From: Coriobacteriales bacterium
Lineage (GTDB): Bacteria; Actinomycetota; Coriobacteriia; Coriobacteriales; UBA8131
NCBI GenBank assembly: GCA_031268525.1
Contig: JAIRXA010000170.1
Location: forward strand, 1-28,457
Direction: 5' to 3'
DNA: 28,457 bases
Made by a program: the position numbers and the translations under genes. A model generated the notes under the pieces. It ran no database searches, was not told where the DNA came from, and worked only from the letters and a program-made list of their open reading frames with translations. Positions 16,247 to 23,399 of the stretch are shown in pieces (position 1 is the first letter of the stretch; the number at the start of each line of letters is the position of its first letter).

Positions 16247-16564
16247 GGTATGACTCCAAATTCATGAAAGATTCGGACCATAGAGCACTGCACGATCGTT
16301 TTCCCCACGCCTCGCTGGAAGAGCGTTTCAGATACTAACGGAAGCGCTATGAAATAAGAAATTCCAATGTCGCAATCACATATGACCTACAGGAATGCCT
16401 CAAAGAACTATCTTTCGATATCCTTTGGATATCCCTTGTAGGAAAGCTCTGTTTCCTTGATGGCACTGGAAAAGTTTGACCTTAAATAGAGTATCCTGAT
16501 TGAGGGAAGGTCAGTTAATTTTCATCACCGATCGGGGCCGCCACAGGGCGGCGGGACGGAGTCA
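16247..16564. promoter_or_regulatory. Divergent control region between MFS copy 1 and the LysR gene
   Basis: This 318-base gene-free stretch must hold promoters for both divergent genes. The clearest signal is a perfect inverted repeat GATATCC-TTT-GGATATC at 16417-16433, enclosed by CCTACA (16386-16391) and TGTAGG (16437-16442), which are also inverted. Such dyads are typical LysR-regulator binding sites. TTGACC at 16476-16481 could be a -35 toward LysR, but no good -10 follows at 17 bases. A perfect 6-bp hairpin GCCGCC-ACAG-GGCGGC at 16537-16552 directly abuts the LysR Shine-Dalgarno. Confidence 0.5.
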
Positions 16565-17479
16565 ATGGTGGATTTCCAGCAACTCAACCACTTCCTCGCT
16601 GCGGCTTCTCATCTCAATCTGACTCAGGCATCTGCGGAACTCTATATCACGCAATCTGCCCTGAGCAAGCAGATTGCGACCATGGAAGCCGAGCTGAATC
16701 TGCAGCTGTTCATCCGCGGAAAGAGGGGATTGATCCTGACTCCGGCCGGTCAGGTTTTGCAGGAAGAACTTCCTGCATGTATCAATCTCTATCAGAGTAT
16801 CGTCAAGAAGGCTCAAGACGCCTATCGGGGCTACAGGGGGCATCTGACCATTGCCATCCTGGATGGGCTGCCCTTTCAAAACCTCCTGGCGGAGATTGTT
16901 CCCGTCTTCAAGAAGGAATATTCCAATATTGAAGTGAGCTTTGTGCGACGGGGCTATTCACGAATCAGAGACGGACTCGTTGACAAGAGCATCGATGCAG
17001 CGGTCATTTTTCAAAGCGACACCCCCCCCCCCCCCGAATTCACGTCCCTTTTGCTGGGCTCAAGCGAACTAACGCTCTTTTATTCGGCTTCGCACCCACT
17101 TGCTGACAGCACGGATGTGTCTTTGGCGGATATGCGCAATGCCGTGTTTCTCATCCCAGAAGGTTTTGACAGTGGAATCCAGATAATCGTCGAGCAGGCA
17201 AAAACCCTTGATTTCAGCCCTCAGATAAAAGAGGTCGACTGCTTTGTCACCATGGCCCTGGAGGTGGAGGCTGGGGCAGGCGTGGGCCTCATCAGTAAAG
17301 ACAGCAGCCTGCTGAACAGCCCCCACACCATCAATGCTCGTCTGCTCAGCGATACGACGCAGGAACTCGCCCTGGTCTACACCGACTCGAACAGGAATCA
17401 ATGTCTGAGAGATTTCATCGGGACCATTCGTGCGGGCATGGCGGCAGCGAGCACAGACCAGCAGGCGCTTCGGTCCTGA
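16565..17479 (+). CDS. LysR-family transcriptional regulator with a C14 tract
   Basis: A 304-residue LysR-type regulator. The winged HTH is at residues 1-60 (FQQLNHFLAAASHLNLTQAS, then ITQSALSKQIATME and LILTPAG), and the periplasmic-binding-like effector domain from about residue 92. The ATG is chosen because GGACGGAG lies 4 bases upstream. It is divergent from MFS copy 1 and parallel to the methyltransferase and MFS copy 2, so it probably controls both sides in response to their substrate. The odd feature is a run of 14 C at 17022-17035 coding for a Pro-rich loop (DTPPPPE). A change of one base would hit a stop at 17070 (one C lost) or 17104 (one C gained), leaving the DNA-binding domain but removing most of the effector domain. 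Confidence 0.92.
   Translation: MVDFQQLNHFLAAASHLNLTQASAELYITQSALSKQIATMEAELNLQLFIRGKRGLILTPAGQVLQEELPACINLYQSIVKKAQDAYRGYRGHLTIAILDGLPFQNLLAEIVPVFKKEYSNIEVSFVRRGYSRIRDGLVDKSIDAAVIFQSDTPPPPEFTSLLLGSSELTLFYSASHPLADSTDVSLADMRNAVFLIPEGFDSGIQIIVEQAKTLDFSPQIKEVDCFVTMALEVEAGAGVGLISKDSSLLNSPHTINARLLSDTTQELALVYTDSNRNQCLRDFIGTIRAGMAAASTDQQALRS
17022..17035 (+). repeat. Homopolymeric C14 tract inside the LysR gene
   Basis: Fourteen uninterrupted C follow ACA-type sequence and precede GAATTC. The reading frame is intact at this length. It is by far the longest homopolymer seen in the window. Confidence 0.95.
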
Positions 17480-17533
17480 AGCCCTACGTACAGACGTCCT
17501 GAAGCTCTTACGCGCAAAGTCGTCCAGCTCTGT

Positions 17534-17572
17534 TTCCGGGGAGGAATACCCCCAGGAACTTCTTTCAGTTTT
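17534..17572 (+). terminator. Possible intrinsic terminator after the LysR gene
   Basis: TTCCGGGG (17534-17541) can pair with CCCC-A-GGAA (17550-17558, one bulged A), followed by a T-rich stretch ending in CAGTTTT. The T tract is interrupted, so strength is uncertain. It would separate the regulator from the methyltransferase gene. Confidence 0.4.
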
Positions 17573-17703
17573 CGCAGACATTCAGGCACGTTACACTTCC
17601 GCCTATATGAGAGAGATATCTTATGACTACTCTGCGAGGTCTCGCAGGGGCTGGTATCTCATGCTCATCATCCGCGAAGAAGAGCAGTGAGGAGGTACCG
17701 GGT

Positions 17704-18708
17704 ATGATCACTGAAAAGGAAAACCTGACTATTGCCCTGGACGGAGGTATACCTGAGTGGACCCCCCTGTTCTTCAATGGTGCGCAGACCGTGATGTCGA
17801 CAGCGATGCAGGATGTTCCGCCAGCTGGGTCTGGCAGAGGCTTGGATTGGTTTGGCGTCGATCAGGTGTCAACACCAGAAACATTTGGCATGTTTACCCC
17901 GACCGTTGGCGTTCCACACGTTCTCACCGACATCACACAATGGCGAGATCAGGTGCGCATCCCCGATCTGGAGAGCACCGACTGGGAAGCGGTTGCGAAG
18001 AGGGATCTGGAAACCTTTCGGATCGACCGCGAGAACTATGTCTTTGACTACAAGTTCGGAACGGGTCTCTTTGAGCGTTTGCATTATCTGATGGGCTTTG
18101 AAGAATCGATGATCGCCATAGCGCTGGAGCCGGATTCGGTGTATGAGCTCATCGGTGCGTTGACTGATTTCTATATTAAACGCGCAGAGATCATCGCTGA
18201 ATTCTATAAACCCGATTACTTCACGCTGATGGATGATTACACTCATATCAGCGGTCAGTTCATTTCAGGCACGACCTTCGATGCCCTGTTTGCCCCGCAT
18301 ATCAAGCGCATCGTTGACTTTGTTGCAACGACCGACATGAAGTTCAAGCTGCATTGCTGTGGGCGAGCGGAACTGCTTCTCGATAATTTCTATCGAATTG
18401 GAATCCGTCGCTTCGACCCTGTCCAGCCCTGCAACGACCTTGCCGACATGCGTCGGCGCTACCCGGATATCTCCTTGATGGGTGGCCTCGATCTGCAGGG
18501 CGTCACCGACCATCCCAGGGCAACAGAAGAAGACATCCGTAAAGAGGTTCGGCGTTGTGTTGATGAATACGGTCCACTGGGTGGCTATGTCATGTATTGC
18601 TGCACGATCTACAAAGCGGACCCGCAGTCATATCTTCCAGGTGGCAGGATGTTTTTCCTGATGGACGAAGCGTCCAGCTATGCAAAGTGTGTCGCGGGCG
18701 CCGCTTGA
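17704..18708 (+). CDS. UROD-family methyltransferase (MtaA/CmuA-like), not HemE
   Basis: A 334-residue protein of the uroporphyrinogen decarboxylase superfamily. It lacks the HemE N-terminal R-x-PVWxMRQAGRY signature and instead has a His-x-Cys pair in KLHCCGRAELLL and a C-terminal MYCCTIYKADPQSYLP, the pattern of zinc-dependent methyltransferases that move methyl groups between corrinoid proteins, substrates and thiols or tetrahydrofolate. MGGLDLQG is the conserved barrel strand near residue 260. The role is therefore probably methyl transfer in use of a methylated compound; the substrate and the corrinoid partner are not in the window. The frame is open to 17623, but the ATG at 17704 follows AGGAGG with about 8 bases between. 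MFS copy 2 follows after 120 bases. Confidence 0.8.
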   Translation: MITEKENLTIALDGGIPEWTPLFFNGAQTVMSTAMQDVPPAGSGRGLDWFGVDQVSTPETFGMFTPTVGVPHVLTDITQWRDQVRIPDLESTDWEAVAKRDLETFRIDRENYVFDYKFGTGLFERLHYLMGFEESMIAIALEPDSVYELIGALTDFYIKRAEIIAEFYKPDYFTLMDDYTHISGQFISGTTFDALFAPHIKRIVDFVATTDMKFKLHCCGRAELLLDNFYRIGIRRFDPVQPCNDLADMRRRYPDISLMGGLDLQGVTDHPRATEEDIRKEVRRCVDEYGPLGGYVMYCCTIYKADPQSYLPGGRMFFLMDEASSYAKCVAGAA

Positions 18709-18828
18709 CGGTAGCTGCGAACAGGCGGGACCCGGCTCACTTCCACAGCGCACAGCAGGAGAGGCGGTGTCGGGCACAAGGCACGGCGCAGGGTAGGGGA
18801 ACATCATATTCTATTCGGAGGTGCTCAT

Positions 18829-20073
18829 ATGAAAAGATCAACAAAGGCTTTGATAGGCAGCTGCATCGTCGCCCTGCAGAACATCATCAACTCTGCTGGC
18901 GTCATCGTCATGGGTTTCGTCTATGCAGCCTATCCCGATTCGAATCCTCTCGATGTCGTTACGATTATTACGATCCCCTCGTTGGTGGGCGTGGTATTTT
19001 CGTTCATCATCGGGCCTCTTTCGCTCAAATTCCCCAAGAAGCCCCTGATCCTCATCAGTCTGTTTCTTGCGGCCATCAACGGCGTTATTCTCTTTTTCGG
19101 CGTTGGTGTTGCCCCTTTGTGGGTCTTGCAGATCGGTGCGGTGCTTATCGGCATCATGCGAGGCGTGACACGTACGCTGCTGCCCGCAATCATTACCGAC
19201 AACTCGGAAAAGGAGAAACACGGTACCTACCTGGGATTCTACCAGTCCGCAATCACGGCAGGTGGCTTCCTTGTCTCTGTGGGCATTGCCTTTCTGGCCG
19301 CTGAAGTATGGCAGAATGCCTTCCTCATCTACCTGATCTATATTCCGATCATCATTGCAAGCTTCTTCTTCCTGCCCAGCGATAAACCCCAGACTGGAGA
19401 GATCGAGGAAGTAGCTGCGACAGAGCCACAGGCAAAGCCGAAGGAAAACATGTGGACATCGATCAAAAGCCTGCCTGTCAGGGTATGGATCTATTCAGTA
19501 TTTGCCGGCCTTGTCTGGGTCGCCTATTACTGCATTGTGATTACCTATTCAGACTACATCATCAATGAGTTTGCTCTGGGAGGAGTCTTCGAGTCGACCA
19601 TGGCAAACAACATCTACATGGCGGTTGGCTTTATCCTTGGCCTGGTTACCGGAGTGATCATCAAGCTTTTGAAGAAATGGACCGTTCCGGTCTGCATGCT
19701 TCTGGTCGCACTCGCGAACTTCCTGCCTTTCTTCAATCATTCGTTCATAAGCATCACCCTTGCCTACTCACTCAGCATGGTTGGAAACGTTGTCTGCACC
19801 TACATTTGGGCCAAAACCGTTGAACTGGTTCCGAAGGAAAAGTCGGGCCTGGCAATGTCCATCAATACCGGCTTCTCAAATCTCGGCAGCTATTTCTGCG
19901 CCGTGATAACGGTAACCGTGGTAGGCCTGGTTGGTTTTCAGGTCTCCTCGTCAACACAGCTGTTTGCGGCTGGTTTGATCTCAGCAGTAATGGTCATTAT
20001 CGGATTCCTGATCTTTGTCGTCATGGACAAGGGCAGGAAGACCGAGCCTGAGGCGCCAGAAACTACCGCCTGA
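18829..20073 (+). CDS. MFS permease (copy 2)
   Basis: A 414-residue twelve-segment major facilitator closely similar to copy 1 along its full length, for example STKALIG near the start, GVGVAPLWVLQIGAVL, YSDYIINEFALGGVFES and SGLAMSIN. The main differences are a longer central loop (residues about 186-208, rich in Glu, Ala and Lys) and the C-terminal tail. It follows the methyltransferase gene in the same direction and probably supplies or exports the compound that enzyme handles. The start has GGAGGTG 6 bases upstream. The substrate is unknown. A hairpin follows the stop by 22 bases. Confidence 0.87.
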   Translation: MKRSTKALIGSCIVALQNIINSAGVIVMGFVYAAYPDSNPLDVVTIITIPSLVGVVFSFIIGPLSLKFPKKPLILISLFLAAINGVILFFGVGVAPLWVLQIGAVLIGIMRGVTRTLLPAIITDNSEKEKHGTYLGFYQSAITAGGFLVSVGIAFLAAEVWQNAFLIYLIYIPIIIASFFFLPSDKPQTGEIEEVAATEPQAKPKENMWTSIKSLPVRVWIYSVFAGLVWVAYYCIVITYSDYIINEFALGGVFESTMANNIYMAVGFILGLVTGVIIKLLKKWTVPVCMLLVALANFLPFFNHSFISITLAYSLSMVGNVVCTYIWAKTVELVPKEKSGLAMSINTGFSNLGSYFCAVITVTVVGLVGFQVSSSTQLFAAGLISAVMVIIGFLIFVVMDKGRKTEPEAPETTA

Positions 20074-20095
20074 TCAGACAAGGCCATGATCCACC

Positions 20096-20141
20096 ATCCC
20101 ACTGTTCCTGTGAGAAGCGGGAGCAGTGGGATTGGTATTTT
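20096..20141 (+). terminator. Hairpin terminator after MFS copy 2
   Basis: ATCCCACTGTTCC (20096-20108) pairs fully, with one G-U, with GGAGCAGTGGGAT (20120-20132): a 13-bp stem with an 11-base loop. It is followed by TGGTATTTT, a weak T tract. It is placed 22 bases after the stop codon, as expected for the end of the operon. Confidence 0.6.
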
Positions 20142-20438
20142 CGGCCGAGCGATAGTTGTCGGCGAAGGTTCGGAGAAGGCGCACGGGTGTGGTGTAGCAC
20201 GTGCGTGGTGGGGGCGTGATGCGCCACGCATGCGTGATGTGGGCGAGTCGTAAAATCAGCGCTCTGGTTTTCTATGATAAACTTGCAGCGTGAGTATCGA
20301 CGACAACATCGAATACCGTAACTCCACAGGCAGACGCAGTATTACAGACGCAGGATTGAAAGCGCAGTTGCAGACACATTGAGCAAAGATCGAGAAGGCA
20401 ACGGTGGCTGGAACGACAGAACAGGAAGCGGCGAACGA
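20142..20438 (+). promoter_or_regulatory. Gene-free control region before the histidine kinase
   Basis: No gene is seen here. Three direct repeats GCGTGRTG lie at 20203-20210, 20214-20221 and 20232-20239, overlapping an inverted pair TGCGTGG (20202-20208) and CCACGCA (20224-20230). TATGAT at 20273-20278 matches a -10 in five of six bases, without a clear -35. The repeats would be well placed for a regulator of the kinase/response-regulator operon. Confidence 0.35.
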
Positions 20439-22349
20439 ATGGGCCGCCTGCTCCTGTATTTCTGCTTCCTTCTGGCAGTGTTCGCCGGACTGTTTGGGCT
20501 GACCTCAAGCCCGATCAGTGAGGTCGGTAGTACAGGCGAGCTGGCGACTTTCGACTTTGACTCCAGCATTGCACGCGTTGAGGCCAGCGCCTTTGAGTGG
20601 TACCCCGACGCGCTCTACACGCCCGAGGATTTTGCCACGGGCATATCCGAGGCACCTCAGCCGATAGACCGACGCACGGAGCAGTACGGCACCTATCGCC
20701 TTGTCGTACACCTTCCCGTCGGGCAGGTGTACGGCCTGAGCGCCTACAGTGCTACCTACGCTCAGGAGCTGTGGATAAACGGCGAGCTGCTCTCGCAGGT
20801 CGGTATGCCCGGCATCGACGCCGCGACCACCGTCCACAAGACGGACTACTACACCGTCTACTTCACGGCAGGCGAAGGCCCCACCGAAATCATTATCCAA
20901 AGGGCCGATTTTGCTCATTCTCAGGGTGGGCAACTCTACCCGCAGTACCTGGGGCAGCAGGAGCGCATCGCCACCATGGTGGGCGCCCTGCAACTTCGCG
21001 GCGGTATCATCGTGGGCTGCATGTTGGTGGCCGCACTGCTGCTGTTGGGTTTTTTCCTCTTCCTGAAAGGTCACCGGCAGTTTCTGTGGTTTGCGCTGTG
21101 CTGCCTCATGGTGGCGGTGCGCACCCTCTTTACCGACCACAAACTGATCATGCTGTTCTTTCCCAACATGGACTGGCAAATCTCCCACCGGGTGGAATAT
21201 ATCGCCACCCTCGGTCTGGTGGTCTTTTTCATTCTGTATATGAACACCATGTTTGGTCGTCGGCTGCCGCACGCCTTGAGCATGGGCGGGCTGGCGCTGT
21301 GCGGTGTATGCCTGCTGGTGATTGTATGCGCGCCGTCCCCCATATACACCCGCCTTATCCCGTGGGCGCAGGTCTTGGGTCTCGCCTACGCTCTGGCGGT
21401 GTTTATACTGGTACTGCGCCTGATGCTGAAGGAATGCAGGTATCGTGGCCTTGAGCAGGGGCTTGTACTGTTCAGTATTCTTGCGCTTGCCTCCCTTGTG
21501 CTGGCAGACATCGTGCGCTACCGCTTTACCGGCCAGTTCGACGACCTCAACCTCACACAGTTGGGCATGATAGTCTTTACCTTTGCAAATATGCTCGCTC
21601 TGGTACTCAATTTTTCTCGCACCGAGAGTGCGTTGGCTGAGACGCGTCGACAGGCCGAAGAACTGGAACGACTGGAGCAGATGCGCCACAGCTTTCTGTC
21701 AGACATCAGCCACGAAATGAGAACGCCGCTCACCGTAATAAGCAACTATGCCCAGTACACACGCATACAGCTCGACGACGGCACCGCCGACGAGGACACG
21801 AAGCAAAACCTGCTCACCATCACGCTTGAGGCGCAGCGCCTCTCCCTGCTGGTGCAGCAGTTGCTTTCTGAGCAGCTGGAACAGGCGGGCACCATCGGCG
21901 CGGAGCAGGTGGTGCCGGAAGAACTGATCTCCCGTGTTGCCGCACTGTGCAGACCCATCCTTCAGAAGAATGAAAACCAGCTGCACACGGATGTGTCGCC
22001 TCAGTGTCCGCCCCTGCGGGCCAACCTCGACACGATGGTGCAGGTGCTGGTGAACCTGTGCGTCAACGCCAACCGCCACACTCACGGCGGCCATGTATCC
22101 ATTACTGCGCGGCAGGAGGGTGAGGCGGTTGCGCTGTCTGTGAAGGATACCGGAGAAGGCATCCCGCCCGATCTGTTGCCGCAGGTGTTCGATCGGGGCG
22201 TGAGTGGCGATGGGGAGACCGGACTGGGCCTCGCCATCTGCAGGGAGGTGGTCGAGTCCTACGGGGGAGAGATCGGAATAGAAAGTGAGCCTGATGTCGG
22301 AACACGTGTATGGCTCTCGATTCCGATTTTTCAGAGTATTCAGACCTGA
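20439..22349 (+). CDS. Membrane histidine kinase with 7TMR-DISM sensor
   Basis: A 636-residue sensor kinase. An N-terminal membrane helix (LLLYFCFLLAVFAGLFGL) is followed by an extracytoplasmic domain of about 170 residues resembling the beta-rich carbohydrate-binding-like 7TMR-DISM domain (YRLVVHLP, WINGELLSQVG). Seven membrane segments come next, from about residue 195 to 400. The cytoplasmic kinase has its phosphorylated His425 in SDISHEMRTPLTVISNY, the N box NLCVNANRHTHGG, and the G boxes DTGEGIP and GETGLGLAI. The frame extends to a TTG at 20379, but the ATG at 20439 with AGGAAG upstream puts the signal anchor at the N-terminus and is preferred. The response regulator follows in the same operon; kinase-first order is less common. 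Confidence 0.9.
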   Translation: MGRLLLYFCFLLAVFAGLFGLTSSPISEVGSTGELATFDFDSSIARVEASAFEWYPDALYTPEDFATGISEAPQPIDRRTEQYGTYRLVVHLPVGQVYGLSAYSATYAQELWINGELLSQVGMPGIDAATTVHKTDYYTVYFTAGEGPTEIIIQRADFAHSQGGQLYPQYLGQQERIATMVGALQLRGGIIVGCMLVAALLLLGFFLFLKGHRQFLWFALCCLMVAVRTLFTDHKLIMLFFPNMDWQISHRVEYIATLGLVVFFILYMNTMFGRRLPHALSMGGLALCGVCLLVIVCAPSPIYTRLIPWAQVLGLAYALAVFILVLRLMLKECRYRGLEQGLVLFSILALASLVLADIVRYRFTGQFDDLNLTQLGMIVFTFANMLALVLNFSRTESALAETRRQAEELERLEQMRHSFLSDISHEMRTPLTVISNYAQYTRIQLDDGTADEDTKQNLLTITLEAQRLSLLVQQLLSEQLEQAGTIGAEQVVPEELISRVAALCRPILQKNENQLHTDVSPQCPPLRANLDTMVQVLVNLCVNANRHTHGGHVSITARQEGEAVALSVKDTGEGIPPDLLPQVFDRGVSGDGETGLGLAICREVVESYGGEIGIESEPDVGTRVWLSIPIFQSIQT

Positions 22350-22391
22350 GACTCAAGAGCGAAGAATGAGGGGAGTGGGGGAGTGGTCGCT

Positions 22392-23201
22392 ATGGAAAAG
22401 AAGCCGTGTGATGAGGAAGCTCCGGTCATCTTACTGGTTGAGGACAACCTTCATATCCTCAAGGTCAACCGGGCAATGTTGGAGAAGTTTGGCTACCGGG
22501 TGCTCTGTGCGAGGACGACAGCGGAGGTTCGCACCCTGATACGGGAGCACACCTGCGATCTTCTGGTGTTGGATATCATGCTGCCTGACGGTGACGGCAG
22601 AGCGCTCTGTCGCGAGTTACGTGCCCCACAGGACGCACCTCGGGGAAGATCTTACAATACAACTCAGACACCACCGTCGAGCACGTCGCAGGACGTATCC
22701 CAGAGCACGCCTTGGGATACCACCACCCTACCCATCCTCTTTCTGAGCGCCAAGGGCGAGAACAGCGACATCGTGGCGGGTCTGCGAGCAGGCGGCGACG
22801 ACTATCTGGCCAAGCCGTACAGTCTGTCCGTGCTGCTGGCGCGCGTTGAGGCATTGTTGAGGCGGGCAGAAAAACATCCGCCCCTCTCATCTCAACAGGT
22901 GTTGCGACGCGGGCTGCTCACGTTGGAGATTGCGGCAATGCGCGCACTCGTATACGGCAACGACCTTCTCTTGACGCCCAAAGAGTTCCTGGTATTGCTG
23001 GCGCTGGTAGAAAACGAGGGCAGGACGCTCGGCAGGGAAGCTCTCTACCAAAGGGTATGGGGTCAGCCGATCGAGGGCGACAACCAGGCACTCTACGCCG
23101 TCATCTCGCGCCTGAAGAAGAAACTGAGCCCCTACGCCGACAGCATACGCCTGATGGCAGTCAGGCATGACGGATACCGGGTGGAGATGGGAGAGAATTA
23201 A
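22392..23201 (+). CDS. OmpR/PhoB-family response regulator with a receiver insertion
   Basis: A 269-residue two-domain regulator. The receiver domain has the acidic pair in LLVEDNLHIL, the phospho-acceptor Asp61 in LVLDIMLPDGDG, the Ser in LFLSAKGE and Lys in DYLAKPYS. The C-terminal winged helix contains LTPKEFLVLLALVENEG and the DNA-contacting QALYAVISRLKKKL. Between receiver helix 3 and strand 4 lies an extra segment of about 34 residues rich in Ser, Thr, Gln and Pro (DNA 22623-22724), absent in ordinary members. The start could be this ATG or the GTG at 22383; both have purine-rich sites. It lies 42 bases after the kinase gene and is its obvious partner. The surface-protein gene follows and may be its target. 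Confidence 0.92.
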   Translation: MEKKPCDEEAPVILLVEDNLHILKVNRAMLEKFGYRVLCARTTAEVRTLIREHTCDLLVLDIMLPDGDGRALCRELRAPQDAPRGRSYNTTQTPPSSTSQDVSQSTPWDTTTLPILFLSAKGENSDIVAGLRAGGDDYLAKPYSLSVLLARVEALLRRAEKHPPLSSQQVLRRGLLTLEIAAMRALVYGNDLLLTPKEFLVLLALVENEGRTLGREALYQRVWGQPIEGDNQALYAVISRLKKKLSPYADSIRLMAVRHDGYRVEMGEN

Positions 23202-23209
23202 ATATCACT

Positions 23210-23286
23210 GCGAAACTGACAATTCTGCAAGTTTCGCTCACTTTTCATCGACTGTTCAGGCCCCCTGAATGACCGGTCTCTATACT
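23210..23286 (+). promoter_or_regulatory. Candidate regulator-binding repeats and -10 before the surface-protein gene
   Basis: Three 11-base blocks in direct order, 23231-23241, 23242-23252 and 23253-23263, share TTC at the same place (GTTTCGCTCAC, TTTTCATCGAC, TGTTCAGGCCC). OmpR-type regulators bind such helical-phase direct repeats. A -10-like TATACT at 23281-23286 starts 17 bases after the last block, with no normal -35, as in activator-dependent promoters. An inverted pair GCGAAACT (23210-23217) and AGTTTCGC (23230-23237) overlaps the first block and might act as a terminator for the kinase operon. Confidence 0.4.
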
Positions 23287-23399
23287 GGAAAATGGGCAGG
23301 ATACCTCCCAAAAGAATATTTCTTTGGGCTTGCTGCCCTGCTCTTTCTGGTGCAATTCCATGGGCATTTGCTCGCGGGAAGAAGGGGGTAGTGAGCATC

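Noticed and set aside
17022..17035. C14 tract as a plain sequencing error
   Set aside because: The LysR frame continues correctly on both sides at exactly this length, so at least this length is a functional allele; error in the count cannot be excluded but is not needed.
17430..17690. 86-codon frame between the LysR and methyltransferase genes
   Set aside because: It overlaps the end of the LysR gene and a likely terminator hairpin, has no Shine-Dalgarno and no recognisable sequence.
17704..18708. Annotation as uroporphyrinogen decarboxylase HemE
   Set aside because: The HemE N-terminal Arg-rich active-site signature is missing and a zinc-type His-x-Cys motif is present; no other haem genes are nearby.
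20505..21689. 394-codon open frame on the minus strand within the histidine kinase gene
   Set aside because: It lies fully opposite a kinase with all expected motifs, its translation is low in hydrophobic order and rich in Gln/His, and it has no recognisable domain. It is a shadow of codon bias.
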